Origin: Sulfurospirillum sp. UBA6810 | GTDB lineage: Bacteria; Campylobacterota; Campylobacteria; Campylobacterales; Sulfurospirillaceae | DNA length: 20,110 bases | Direction of reading: 5' to 3' | Assembly (NCBI GenBank): GCA_002469305.1 | Contig: DKEY01000129.1 | Location: forward strand, 1 to 20,110 | Shown: positions 9,142-15,605 of the stretch, in pieces | Numbering within the stretch: the stretch's first letter is position 1 | Layout: each line of letters starts with the position of its first letter | Notes under the pieces: model-generated | Database searches by the model: none | What the model was told of the DNA's origin: nothing | What the model saw: the letters and a program-made list of their open reading frames with translations, nothing else | Made by a program: the position numbers and the translations under genes

Positions 9142-9960
9142 ATGAAAATATTTATTTTTTTAGCCTTCTTTGCACTCTCCTTATATGGTATAGATATTTT
9201 TCAAGGTAAAAGTGAAGTTATAATCTTAGAAAATATAGATAAAAACTCTGTTGTGAAGTTTCAAAATAAAGTGATAAAACCTATCCCAAATCCTCTTGAT
9301 AAAAAACAAATGCTTATTTTACTACCTGTTGATTATAAAAGTTTGCTTGGGGAGTATAAGCTAGAGTATCTACATAATAACTCCAAAAAAAGCATCTTGA
9401 TACATGTAAAAAAAGGGATATATAAAAAAGAAGAGCTTCGAGTCAATCCAAAAAAAGTAAATCCTCCAAAAGAGATGTTGGAGCAAATCCAAAAAGAGTA
9501 TAAAGAGGCAAATGCTATTTATGATACTAATGGGGAAAAAATATACTGGGCAAAGCCTTTTATCTACCCTCTTGAAAGTGAGATAACGAGTAACTTTGGA
9601 AATGCAAGAGTTTTTAATGACACACTCAAAAGCTATCACAGTGGAGTGGACTTTAGAGCACAAGTAGGAACACCTATCAAGGCTACAAATGATGGTAAAG
9701 TTGTACTTGTAAAAGAGAGATACTACGCAGGAGGTTCTGTTATCATCGACCATGGCAATGGACTTTATAGTTGCTATTTTCATATGAGCAAATTTTTTGT
9801 AAAAGTAGGAGATATTGTAAAACAAGCTGAAGTTCTTGGTTTAAGTGGAAAAAGTGGGCGTGTAACAGGACCTCATCTTCATTTTAGTTTCAAGTTGTTT
9901 AACACAACGATTGACCCACTTGATTTTATAACAAAAGTAAATACTTCAGTCTTTAACTAA
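9142..9960 (+). CDS. M23 (LytM-type) zinc metallopeptidase, peptidoglycan hydrolase
   Basis: A 272-residue exported endopeptidase expected to cut peptide cross-links of peptidoglycan. The signal peptide covers about 1-16. An N-terminal beta-rich region (about 20-110) precedes a short helical linker, then the M23 domain (about 140-265). Zinc ligands are complete: His166-x3-Asp170 in YHSGVDFRA, and His245-x-His247 in GPHLHFSF, with the additional catalytic His214 in YFHMSKF. Family members shape the cell or remodel its wall; in helical Campylobacterota several influence curvature, but I cannot assign this one to a named Csd or Pgp protein. It lies 10 bases after the binding-protein gene, so may share its mRNA. 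Its last 15 bases overlap the 3' end of the minus-strand DUF2798 gene. Confidence 0.92.
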   Translation: MKIFIFLAFFALSLYGIDIFQGKSEVIILENIDKNSVVKFQNKVIKPIPNPLDKKQMLILLPVDYKSLLGEYKLEYLHNNSKKSILIHVKKGIYKKEELRVNPKKVNPPKEMLEQIQKEYKEANAIYDTNGEKIYWAKPFIYPLESEITSNFGNARVFNDTLKSYHSGVDFRAQVGTPIKATNDGKVVLVKERYYAGGSVIIDHGNGLYSCYFHMSKFFVKVGDIVKQAEVLGLSGKSGRVTGPHLHFSFKLFNTTIDPLDFITKVNTSVFN

Positions 9961-10170
9961 CTTTGCAACCACTTTTCTCACGATAGGGATAACAACTATA
10001 ACAGAGGGGAAAGCTACTATAAAAGCTTTATAAAAGGCACTAAACCAAATACTCATAAACTCCTCAACCAATCCAATGTTTACAAAAGATATAACTCCTG
10101 ACATCAAAAACGACATAAACGAAGACATCAAAAAAGCAAAAGTAATAAATTCGTATTTTTTGGGTATCAA
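9946..10170 (-). CDS. DUF2798 family small membrane protein (TTG start)
   Basis: A 74-residue protein with two transmembrane helices. The family pattern is clear: FAFLMSSFMSFLMSGVISFVN (about 11-31) and an IWFSAFYKAFIVAFPSVIVVIPIVRKVV segment (about 42-69). Function is unknown for the family. No ATG precedes the conserved region; the start is TTG at 10170, backed by AAGGA (10175-10179 on the minus strand) about 5 bases upstream. The gene has its own likely promoter at 10197-10202. A TTACATGTAA palindrome lies directly in the leader, between promoter and ribosome site. The 3' end overlaps the M23 gene by 15 bases. Confidence 0.82.
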   Translation of the reverse strand: MIPKKYEFITFAFLMSSFMSFLMSGVISFVNIGLVEEFMSIWFSAFYKAFIVAFPSVIVVIPIVRKVVAKLVKD

Positions 10171-10179
10171 TTTCTTTCC

Positions 10180-10255
10180 TTACATGTAAAAAAAGAATTA
10201 TACAATATGGAGGTTAATTGAAGGTTACATGTAGAGGATAAACCTCTACATGTAA
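10180..10255. repeat. Cluster of three TACATGTA palindromes, two forming a perfect 13-bp inverted repeat
   Basis: Three copies of TACATGTA lie at 10181-10188, 10226-10233 and 10247-10254. The last two are inside a perfect inverted repeat: a 13-base arm TTACATGTAGAGG at 10225-10237, a 5-base loop, and its exact complement at 10243-10255. On the minus strand this hairpin begins 4 bases after the hcp stop codon, so it is well placed as the hcp terminator or 3' stabilising stem. It is not followed closely by a U run on either strand, so intrinsic termination is not certain. It could instead be a paired protein-binding or DNA-uptake-like site. Confidence 0.75.
10197..10202 (-). promoter_or_regulatory. 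Probable -10 element of the DUF2798 gene
   Basis: On the minus strand this reads TATAAT, preceded by TTG. It would start transcription near 10190, giving a leader of about 20 bases that begins with a T run, then the palindrome TTACATGTAA, then AAGGA and the TTG start. A protein bound at the palindrome would sit on the transcription start. Confidence 0.45.
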
Positions 10256-10259
10256 GAAA

Positions 10260-11588
10260 TTATTTTATTAAAAGAGCGTCCAAATCATTTTGGTAATTTT
10301 TTGTATCTGTCAGATGAAGATTGAAGTTTTCTTGCAAGAATGCAAAGATATCATCATTAACAAATTGTGGTGGCTTTGGTCCAAGGTAGATGTCTTTGAT
10401 GCCTAAACTAAAGAGTGCTAAGAGAATAAGAACAGCTTTTTGTTCCATCCAAGAAAGAACGATAGCGATTGGTAAGTCATTTACAGGGATGTTGAGTGCT
10501 TGAGATATCGCAGAGGCTATATGAACTGCACCATTGCTGTCATTACACTGACCAAGGTCTAAATATCTTGGGATACCTGTTCCTTCTATTTCACCAAAGT
10601 CTATATCATTGAATCTAAATTTACCACAACTTGAAGTTACGATAACACAATCTTTTGGCAAGTTTTTCGCTATATCTCTATAATACTCTCCACCGCTTCC
10701 TGGTGCATCACAACCCGCGATTACGAAGAATTGTTTGATTTTACCTGCTTGAACAGCTTCTAGTACAGCAGGTGCTAGTGTAAGAAGTGTTTTATAGTGG
10801 TGTCCTGTTTGCAGTGTTTCCTCAGAGTTAAAGTTATCAACATCAGGTAGGCTTAGTGTTTGTGCGATAATCTCTTCAAAATTGTCATTTTCTATCTTTT
10901 TACCCTCTTTTATACCTACGATATCATATGTATAGAGTCTATCTGTATATGTTGATTTAGCAGTTGGAGGTACGATACAGTTTGTATTTACGATGATAGT
11001 TCCTGGCCATTTTTCAAAAAGTTCATTTTGGTCAAACCAAGCTTTTCCGATGTTACCTTTTAAGTGAGAAAACTTTCTAAGTTCAGGATAACCATGAGCT
11101 GGTAGCATTTCAGAGTGTGTATAGATATTGATACCTTTACCCTCTGTGTCTTGGAGTAATTTTAAAAACATATCAAGGTTATGACCACTTACAAGGATAG
11201 CTTTACCTTCTGCTTTGTTTTGGCTTACTGTTACAGGAGTAGGGATACCAAGGTGAGAAGTATGCGCTTCGCTGAGTATATCCATCATTTTAACACCAGC
11301 ATTTCCTACCTTCATAAGTTGTGCTATATGGTCATCGAAATTAAAGTTAACATTTGTAAGTGTAAAGTACAAAGTTTGTGCTATAACATCATCTACCTCT
11401 TTTGTATTTGCACCAAACTCATTTGCATGAGTTCTATAAGCACTTAAACCTTTTAGACCATAAACCATGATATCTTGAAGTAGTGAAAGATTTTTATCTT
11501 TTCCACAAGTACCTACTTCTTGACCTTTTGAACCACATCCGCCAATCATACTCATTGAACATTGATTACATAACATATTTAAAGACAT
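10260..11588 (-). CDS. hcp: Hybrid-cluster protein (Hcp), short class III form
   Basis: A 442-residue cytoplasmic Fe-S-O enzyme, historically called hydroxylamine reductase and now linked to nitric oxide reduction and protein S-nitrosylation. The N-terminal cluster cysteines are Cys7, Cys10, Cys18 and Cys28. All seven hybrid-cluster ligands can be matched: His136 (SGHN), Glu160 (HSEMLPAHGYPEL), Cys204 (NTNC), Cys293 (IAGCDAP), Cys321 (SSCGKFRFN), Cys348 (LDLGQCND) and Glu382 (SWMEQKAV). Bacterial class I and II enzymes are about 550 residues; the missing ~110 residues follow the N-terminal cysteines, which is the class III pattern. The gene starts at ATG 11588 after AGGAG with 5-base spacing. 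An FNR/CRP-like site lies upstream. It is not followed by an Hcr-type reductase gene, so its electron donor must be elsewhere. Confidence 0.96.
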   Translation of the reverse strand: MSLNMLCNQCSMSMIGGCGSKGQEVGTCGKDKNLSLLQDIMVYGLKGLSAYRTHANEFGANTKEVDDVIAQTLYFTLTNVNFNFDDHIAQLMKVGNAGVKMMDILSEAHTSHLGIPTPVTVSQNKAEGKAILVSGHNLDMFLKLLQDTEGKGINIYTHSEMLPAHGYPELRKFSHLKGNIGKAWFDQNELFEKWPGTIIVNTNCIVPPTAKSTYTDRLYTYDIVGIKEGKKIENDNFEEIIAQTLSLPDVDNFNSEETLQTGHHYKTLLTLAPAVLEAVQAGKIKQFFVIAGCDAPGSGGEYYRDIAKNLPKDCVIVTSSCGKFRFNDIDFGEIEGTGIPRYLDLGQCNDSNGAVHIASAISQALNIPVNDLPIAIVLSWMEQKAVLILLALFSLGIKDIYLGPKPPQFVNDDIFAFLQENFNLHLTDTKNYQNDLDALLIK

Positions 11589-11614
11589 TTTATCTCCTAA
11601 TTTAATTTTGCGAA

Positions 11615-11656
11615 ATTCTAATAGAATAAAAAAGTAAAAGCATTGATAAGCCTCAA
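11615..11656 (-). promoter_or_regulatory. hcp promoter with FNR/CRP-family-like operator
   Basis: On the minus strand a -10 hexamer TAGAAT occupies 11620-11615, giving a predicted start at about 11608 and a 20-base leader containing AGGAG. The sequence TTGAT-N4-CTCAA at 11643-11656 matches the FNR consensus TTGAT-N4-ATCAA at 9 of 10 positions and sits inside a perfect CATTGA-N6-TCAATG repeat. Its centre (11649.5) is 32 bases from the -10 centre, that is at -41.5, the class II activator position for FNR/CRP proteins. Nitrosative-stress or anaerobic control of hcp by such regulators is known in other bacteria; which regulator acts here is inference. Confidence 0.6.
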
Positions 11657-11686
11657 TGGTTTAGAATACTTAAAGATTTATAAATA

Positions 11687-11692
11687 TATAAT
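11687..11692 (+). promoter_or_regulatory. Probable -10 element of the Cache-GGDEF-EAL gene
   Basis: An exact TATAAT in an AT-rich stretch, predicting transcription from about 11699. That leaves almost no leader before the ATG at 11704 but 20 bases before the ATG at 11719, which has GGAAAG in front of it. This supports 11719 as the translation start. The FNR-like site at 11643-11656 would centre near -49 for this promoter, not a standard activator position. Confidence 0.45.
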
Positions 11693-11718
11693 GCCAAAGT
11701 TTTATGGAAAGTGGGATT

Positions 11719-14340
11719 ATGAAAAAAACTTTAACAAATTATTATCTACTGGTTACTTTGGTATTTATCGCCATAACAGCCATTGCCAATATCTTGATAA
11801 TGAAAAGTTCTCAAGATGAACTTTATAATGCAAATAAAAATGAATATAAAGAAGAGATACTTGTAAATTATAAAAATGAGCTCAAAGCTAGAGTAGAAAT
11901 TATCGAGCAATATATCACAAATCAAAACTTGCTTGTTGAAGAACAATTAAAAAATGATATTTCAAAGCGTGTACGAGAAGCCCATGATATCTCTATGAGC
12001 TTATATAATCAATACAAAGACAAAAAAAGTACAAATGAGATCAAAGAGCTTATAAAAACAGCATTGAGAGATGTAAGATTCAACAATGGAAGAGGGTACT
12101 TTTTTATAGATGATATAGAGGGAAATTGTATCTTATACCCTATAAGACCAGATCTTGAGGGCAAAAACATAATCAATTTGCAAGATATCAATAAAAAATA
12201 TGTTATAAAAGATTTTATCAATATCGTTCAATCAAATGGTGCTGGATTTAGTGAGTACTTGACCTATAAATACAAATACCAAGAAAATGATAAAAGATAT
12301 AAAAAGATAGCTTATGTGATGCTGTTTGAGCCTTTTAACTGGGTATTGGGCACAGGTGAATATACTGATGATGTTGTAAAAGATATCCAAAAAGAGATAG
12401 CTTTTAACGTCAATAAAATGAAAGTTTCCAATAAAACAAGCTATATCAATATCTTTGAAGTGCATGATTTCAAAGGAGGAGATGAGTTTGCTACTATGGT
12501 GGTAAACCCAAATCGAGATGATATATACGGTAAAAAGATAAGCTCAACTGTCAAAGATATAGATGGCAAGATGTATAGAGCCAAGTCACTAGAGCTTATC
12601 AATAAGTATGGAGAAGGCTTTGTAACATATAAATATAAAAAGCTCAATTCAAATAAAGTTGAGGAAAAGTTAACATATGTAAAGCTTTTAAACCACTGGA
12701 ATTGGGTTGTATCAACTGGTATTTATCTTGATGAAGTAGAGTATTTAGCAAAAGAAAAACAAAAAAATATAAAACTACTTGAGCAAGAAAATAGTAAAAA
12801 AACTCTCATATCTCTTTGTATCCTCTTTAGCATTTTGATAGTATTGACATTTTATGTAGCCAAAATACTCAAAAAAAATATAGATAAAGCAAAAATTGTT
12901 TTTAAAAAAGCAGTCATAAAGCGAGAAATCATAGACCAAAACAAGCTTGATATCGCAGATTTTCAAGATTTGGCAAGTGTTGCCAATGAAATGTTGGAAA
13001 ATATCAACATACAACAAGAAGCATTGAAAAAAATAAATTCTACTTTAGAAACTACCATTGAAGCTAAAACAGAAGAGTTGATCGAGCTCAATAAATTTTT
13101 GGAAGACAAAAACAAAGAGTTAGAACAAAACTACTACACAGATCATCTCACAGGATTGAAAAATAGAAATATGTTTGCAAAAAATCTTGCAACATATAAA
13201 AATCCAGTGGCAATCATCTTAGATATAGATGGATTTAAAAATATCAACGATTTTTATGGCATGATAAGTGGAGATGACTTACTGATTGCCATAGCAAAGT
13301 ATATAAATCATTTTGCGATAAAAAACGAGATGAATGCTTATAGGCTAAGTTCAGATGAGTTTTTACTCTGTTTTGATAAAGAGATAAAAGAGCAAGAATT
13401 AAAAGAGTATGTGGAAAAGTTTTTGAAGCTTTTTGCTCAAGAAGAGTTTTTTGATAGTACACACCAAAATAGGCTCAATATAGAATTTACAATCGGTATG
13501 GCACTTGAACAAGAAAATATCTTGGGTAAGGCTGATATCGCTTTGAACTTTGCAAAAAAGAAAAAACTCTCTTATGTTATCTATGATTCTAACAACCCTC
13601 ATATGAATACTTATAAACACAATATCTACTGGAGAGAAAAAATCCAATGGGCGATAAAAGAGGATTTGGTGGTTCCATTTTTTCAGCCGATAGTCAATAT
13701 AGAAGATAAAAGTCATAAAAAGTTTGAAGCGCTAATCCGCATCAAAGATGGTAGTGAAGTTATCACCCCATATATGTTTTTAGATGTTGCAAAAGAGACA
13801 AAACTCTATCCAACGCTTACAAAAATCATGATAGTAAAGACATTTGAAAAATTTCATAATACAAACATAGAGTTTTCCATAAACCTCTCTTTACAAGATA
13901 TAGAAGATGAAAATACAGTAAAGTTCTTACAAAGTAAGTTAGATGAATATGATGTATCTAGTAGATTGATTTTAGAGATGTTAGAATCAGAAGAGATAAT
14001 TCAAAGTGAAAAGTTTTTGCCCTTTGTCCATGCTATGAGAAAACGCGGTGTGCGATTTGCTCTTGATGATTTTGGAAGTGGTTACTCTAATTTTTCATTT
14101 TTGCTTAAGATGCACCCAAAGTACCTCAAGATAGATGGTTCCCTTATAAAGAGAATTACATATGACGAAAACTCTCTTAATATAGTAAAAACCATCATGG
14201 TATTTGCAAATCAGATAAATGCAACTATCATCGCTGAATTTGTTGAAAATGAAAAAATCGTAGAAGTACTAGAGTCACTTGGTATAAAGCATATGCAAGG
14301 ATACCACTTTGCCCCTCCTTCAGAAGAGATAAATATATAA
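11719..14340 (+). CDS. Tandem-Cache sensor with degenerate GGDEF and intact EAL domain (putative cyclic-di-GMP phosphodiesterase)
   Basis: A membrane sensor of 873 residues from this start (878 if the in-frame ATG at 11704 is used; 11719 has the better ribosome site). Helix 1 is about 7-26. Two periplasmic Cache units follow: the first about 55-225, with GYFFID and FNWVLGTGEY; the second about 240-345, with HWNWVVSTGIY. Helix 2 is about 362-384, then a coiled-coil linker. The GGDEF domain (about 450-600) keeps DHLTGLKNRN and LDIDGFKNIND, but its signature is SSDEF at 544-548, so cyclase activity is unlikely. The EAL domain keeps Glu670 in FEAL, SINLS, Asp783-Asp784 in ALDDFGSGYSN, YLKIDGSLI, AEFVEN and QGYHFAPP, so phosphodiesterase activity is expected. 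The degenerate domain may bind GTP as an allosteric site. It is divergent from hcp. Ligand unknown. Confidence 0.93.
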   Translation: MKKTLTNYYLLVTLVFIAITAIANILIMKSSQDELYNANKNEYKEEILVNYKNELKARVEIIEQYITNQNLLVEEQLKNDISKRVREAHDISMSLYNQYKDKKSTNEIKELIKTALRDVRFNNGRGYFFIDDIEGNCILYPIRPDLEGKNIINLQDINKKYVIKDFINIVQSNGAGFSEYLTYKYKYQENDKRYKKIAYVMLFEPFNWVLGTGEYTDDVVKDIQKEIAFNVNKMKVSNKTSYINIFEVHDFKGGDEFATMVVNPNRDDIYGKKISSTVKDIDGKMYRAKSLELINKYGEGFVTYKYKKLNSNKVEEKLTYVKLLNHWNWVVSTGIYLDEVEYLAKEKQKNIKLLEQENSKKTLISLCILFSILIVLTFYVAKILKKNIDKAKIVFKKAVIKREIIDQNKLDIADFQDLASVANEMLENINIQQEALKKINSTLETTIEAKTEELIELNKFLEDKNKELEQNYYTDHLTGLKNRNMFAKNLATYKNPVAIILDIDGFKNINDFYGMISGDDLLIAIAKYINHFAIKNEMNAYRLSSDEFLLCFDKEIKEQELKEYVEKFLKLFAQEEFFDSTHQNRLNIEFTIGMALEQENILGKADIALNFAKKKKLSYVIYDSNNPHMNTYKHNIYWREKIQWAIKEDLVVPFFQPIVNIEDKSHKKFEALIRIKDGSEVITPYMFLDVAKETKLYPTLTKIMIVKTFEKFHNTNIEFSINLSLQDIEDENTVKFLQSKLDEYDVSSRLILEMLESEEIIQSEKFLPFVHAMRKRGVRFALDDFGSGYSNFSFLLKMHPKYLKIDGSLIKRITYDENSLNIVKTIMVFANQINATIIAEFVENEKIVEVLESLGIKHMQGYHFAPPSEEINI

Positions 14341-14360
14341 GTCAACAAAACTTTACCAAT

Positions 14361-14417
14361 CTTTAAGCCTTATTGTATTAGTATTTCGATACTCATGTAT
14401 GGGCTTAAGGTTTAAGC
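14361..14417 (+). other. Structured leader or intergenic region with mutually exclusive stems
   Basis: The 165-base gap between the EAL gene and the rhodanese gene holds CTTTAAGCC (14361-14369), which can pair at 8 of 9 positions with GGCTTAAGG (14402-14410). Inside that stem is a 5-bp hairpin AGTAT-TTCG-ATACT (14380-14393) with a UUCG loop. The same GCTTAA (14403-14408) can instead pair perfectly with TTAAGC (14412-14417) across a 3-base loop. Competing stems of this kind suggest an attenuator or processing signal, or a terminator for the EAL gene. There is no strong U run after either stem. From 14418 to the ribosome site at 14494 I see nothing definite. Confidence 0.4.
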
Positions 14418-14505
14418 AAACATCAATGAAGACGTGAGACTTGCATTGATACTTCCAAAAATTACAATTTCATATACATGTGTATTCTATCTTAAGGAGA
14501 TATTA

Positions 14506-14940
14506 GTGAGAGGAATATTACTTTCATTGTTGGCTATTTTAGTTTTTGTAGGTTGTGGTGGCAAGGTTAAAGAAAACCCTAAATACAACTACATAACAGC
14601 TGAAAAAACTGCTGAACTTATGCGTGAAGATGCTTCAAAACTTGTACTTATCGATATACAAGAAAAAGATGATTTTGAAGAGGAACATTTAAAAGGTGCG
14701 ATTGCTACTTATGCATATCCTGTAAAAACAGAAGATGAAAAGGCGCGTTTAAGAGCTCTTTTGGCTGATATAAAAGCGGATCAAAAAGTTATTATTATCT
14801 GCCCAAGAGGTGGTGGTGGTGCTGATAGAGCTTATGATTTTTACCTTGAAAATGGTATAGCAAAAGAAAATCTTTTTACACTTAAAGATGGACAGTATGG
14901 CTGGCCAAGAGATAGTATAAGTGATGTTTTAGATAAGTAA
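14506..14940 (+). CDS. Rhodanese-domain lipoprotein (GTG start)
   Basis: A 144-residue exported lipoprotein with one rhodanese domain. The start is GTG at 14506, fixed by AAGGAG at 14494-14499 with 6-base spacing; a longer frame from GTG 14434 lacks such a site and would bury the signal peptide. Residues 1-16 form a lipoprotein signal ending FVG before lipid-modified Cys17. The domain shows LVLIDIQEKDDFEEEHLKGAI, then the active-site Cys99 in VIIICPRGGGGADRAYDFY and DGQYGWP at the C-terminal side. Rhodaneses carry sulfur, or in some cases selenium, as a persulfide on this Cys. The loop CPRGGGGADR differs from the common six-residue CxxGxR. The protein should be anchored outside the inner membrane. 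Its stop overlaps the first TVP38 gene by one base, and three more genes follow in the same run. Confidence 0.88.
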   Translation: MRGILLSLLAILVFVGCGGKVKENPKYNYITAEKTAELMREDASKLVLIDIQEKDDFEEEHLKGAIATYAYPVKTEDEKARLRALLADIKADQKVIIICPRGGGGADRAYDFYLENGIAKENLFTLKDGQYGWPRDSISDVLDK

Positions 14941-15605
14941 TGAACAATTATTACAAACTCTTAGCTCTACTACTGGTAGTGGGGCTAAGTTTGATCCCAC
15001 CCATCAAAGAAGAACTCTTACATGTAATCTCTTTATTTCAAAGTATTGAGATAGAGAGTATTAAAAACTATATTCTCTCTTTTGGTGTGCTAGCTCCTTT
15101 TGTATCATTTTTGCTGATGGTATTTCAATCTCTTGTTGCGCCACTTCCTGCTTTTTTGATAACTTTTGCAAATGCCACACTCTTTGGATGGATATATGGA
15201 GCATTGCTGTCTTGGAGTAGTGCTATGGTTGGAGCTATTCTTTGCTTTTATATTGCCAAGTTTTTAGGAAGGGATGTTGTTGAAAAACTCACTTCCAAAG
15301 CAGCCTTACAAAGCGTGGATGCTTTTTTTGAGCGACATGGACGCTATGCTATACTCATTGCCAGACTTTTGCCATTTATCTCTTTTGATATCGTAAGTTA
15401 TGCTGCTGGTTTGACAAAAATCAAATTTAAAGATTTTCTCATTGCAACAGGACTTGGACAACTTCCAGCTACTTTGATTTATTCATACGCAGGGCAGATG
15501 CTCAGTGGTGGGTCTAAGATGATAGTTTATGCCTTGTTGATGATTTTTGCATTTTCAGCACTTTTGGTTTTACTAAAGAGGGTATATGTTAAATCTGTCA
15601 AATAG
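14940..15605 (+). CDS. TVP38/TMEM64 family membrane protein (VTT domain), first copy
   Basis: A 221-residue inner-membrane protein of the DedA-like VTT superfamily. Hydrophobic segments lie near 5-20, 46-70, 74-108, 135-155, 165-185 and 192-212. The family core is clear: TLFGWIYGALLSW, AKFLGRDVVEKL (about 106-117), FFERHGRYAILIARLLPF (129-146), FDIVSYAAGLT (149-159) and LGQLPATLIYSYAG. Proteins of this group are thought to move lipids or small solutes; the substrate is unknown. ATG overlaps the rhodanese stop by one base (TAATG), and the 3' end overlaps the Fe-S gene by 20 bases. A 13-bp RNA hairpin lies in codons 7-17. It shares an unusual FD[IV][IV]SY signature with the second copy at 16680, which suggests a matched pair of paralogues. 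Confidence 0.92.
   Translation: MNNYYKLLALLLVVGLSLIPPIKEELLHVISLFQSIEIESIKNYILSFGVLAPFVSFLLMVFQSLVAPLPAFLITFANATLFGWIYGALLSWSSAMVGAILCFYIAKFLGRDVVEKLTSKAALQSVDAFFERHGRYAILIARLLPFISFDIVSYAAGLTKIKFKDFLIATGLGQLPATLIYSYAGQMLSGGSKMIVYALLMIFAFSALLVLLKRVYVKSVK
14960..14989 (+). other. 13-bp RNA hairpin near the start of the first TVP38 gene
   Basis: Bases 14960-14972 pair continuously with 14977-14989 across a 4-base loop (CTGG). Eleven pairs are Watson-Crick and two are G-U (66/83 and 68/81 of the 14900 block). Because the G-U pairs work only in the plus-strand transcript, the structure favours an RNA of this operon over a DNA site. It begins 20 bases after the ATG, in codons 7-17, where it could slow initiation, block a nuclease, or mark a processing point after the rhodanese gene. 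Confidence 0.6.

Noticed and set aside
9370..9825. A 151-codon open frame on the minus strand
   Set aside because: It lies wholly inside the M23 peptidase gene, whose zinc motifs are unambiguous; the antisense product has low-complexity Phe/Ile/Cys-rich composition and no family likeness.
14434..14505. Upstream GTG start that would lengthen the rhodanese protein by 24 residues
   Set aside because: No ribosome site precedes it, and the AAGGAG at 14494-14499 lies inside this extension and points to GTG 14506, which gives a proper lipoprotein signal.
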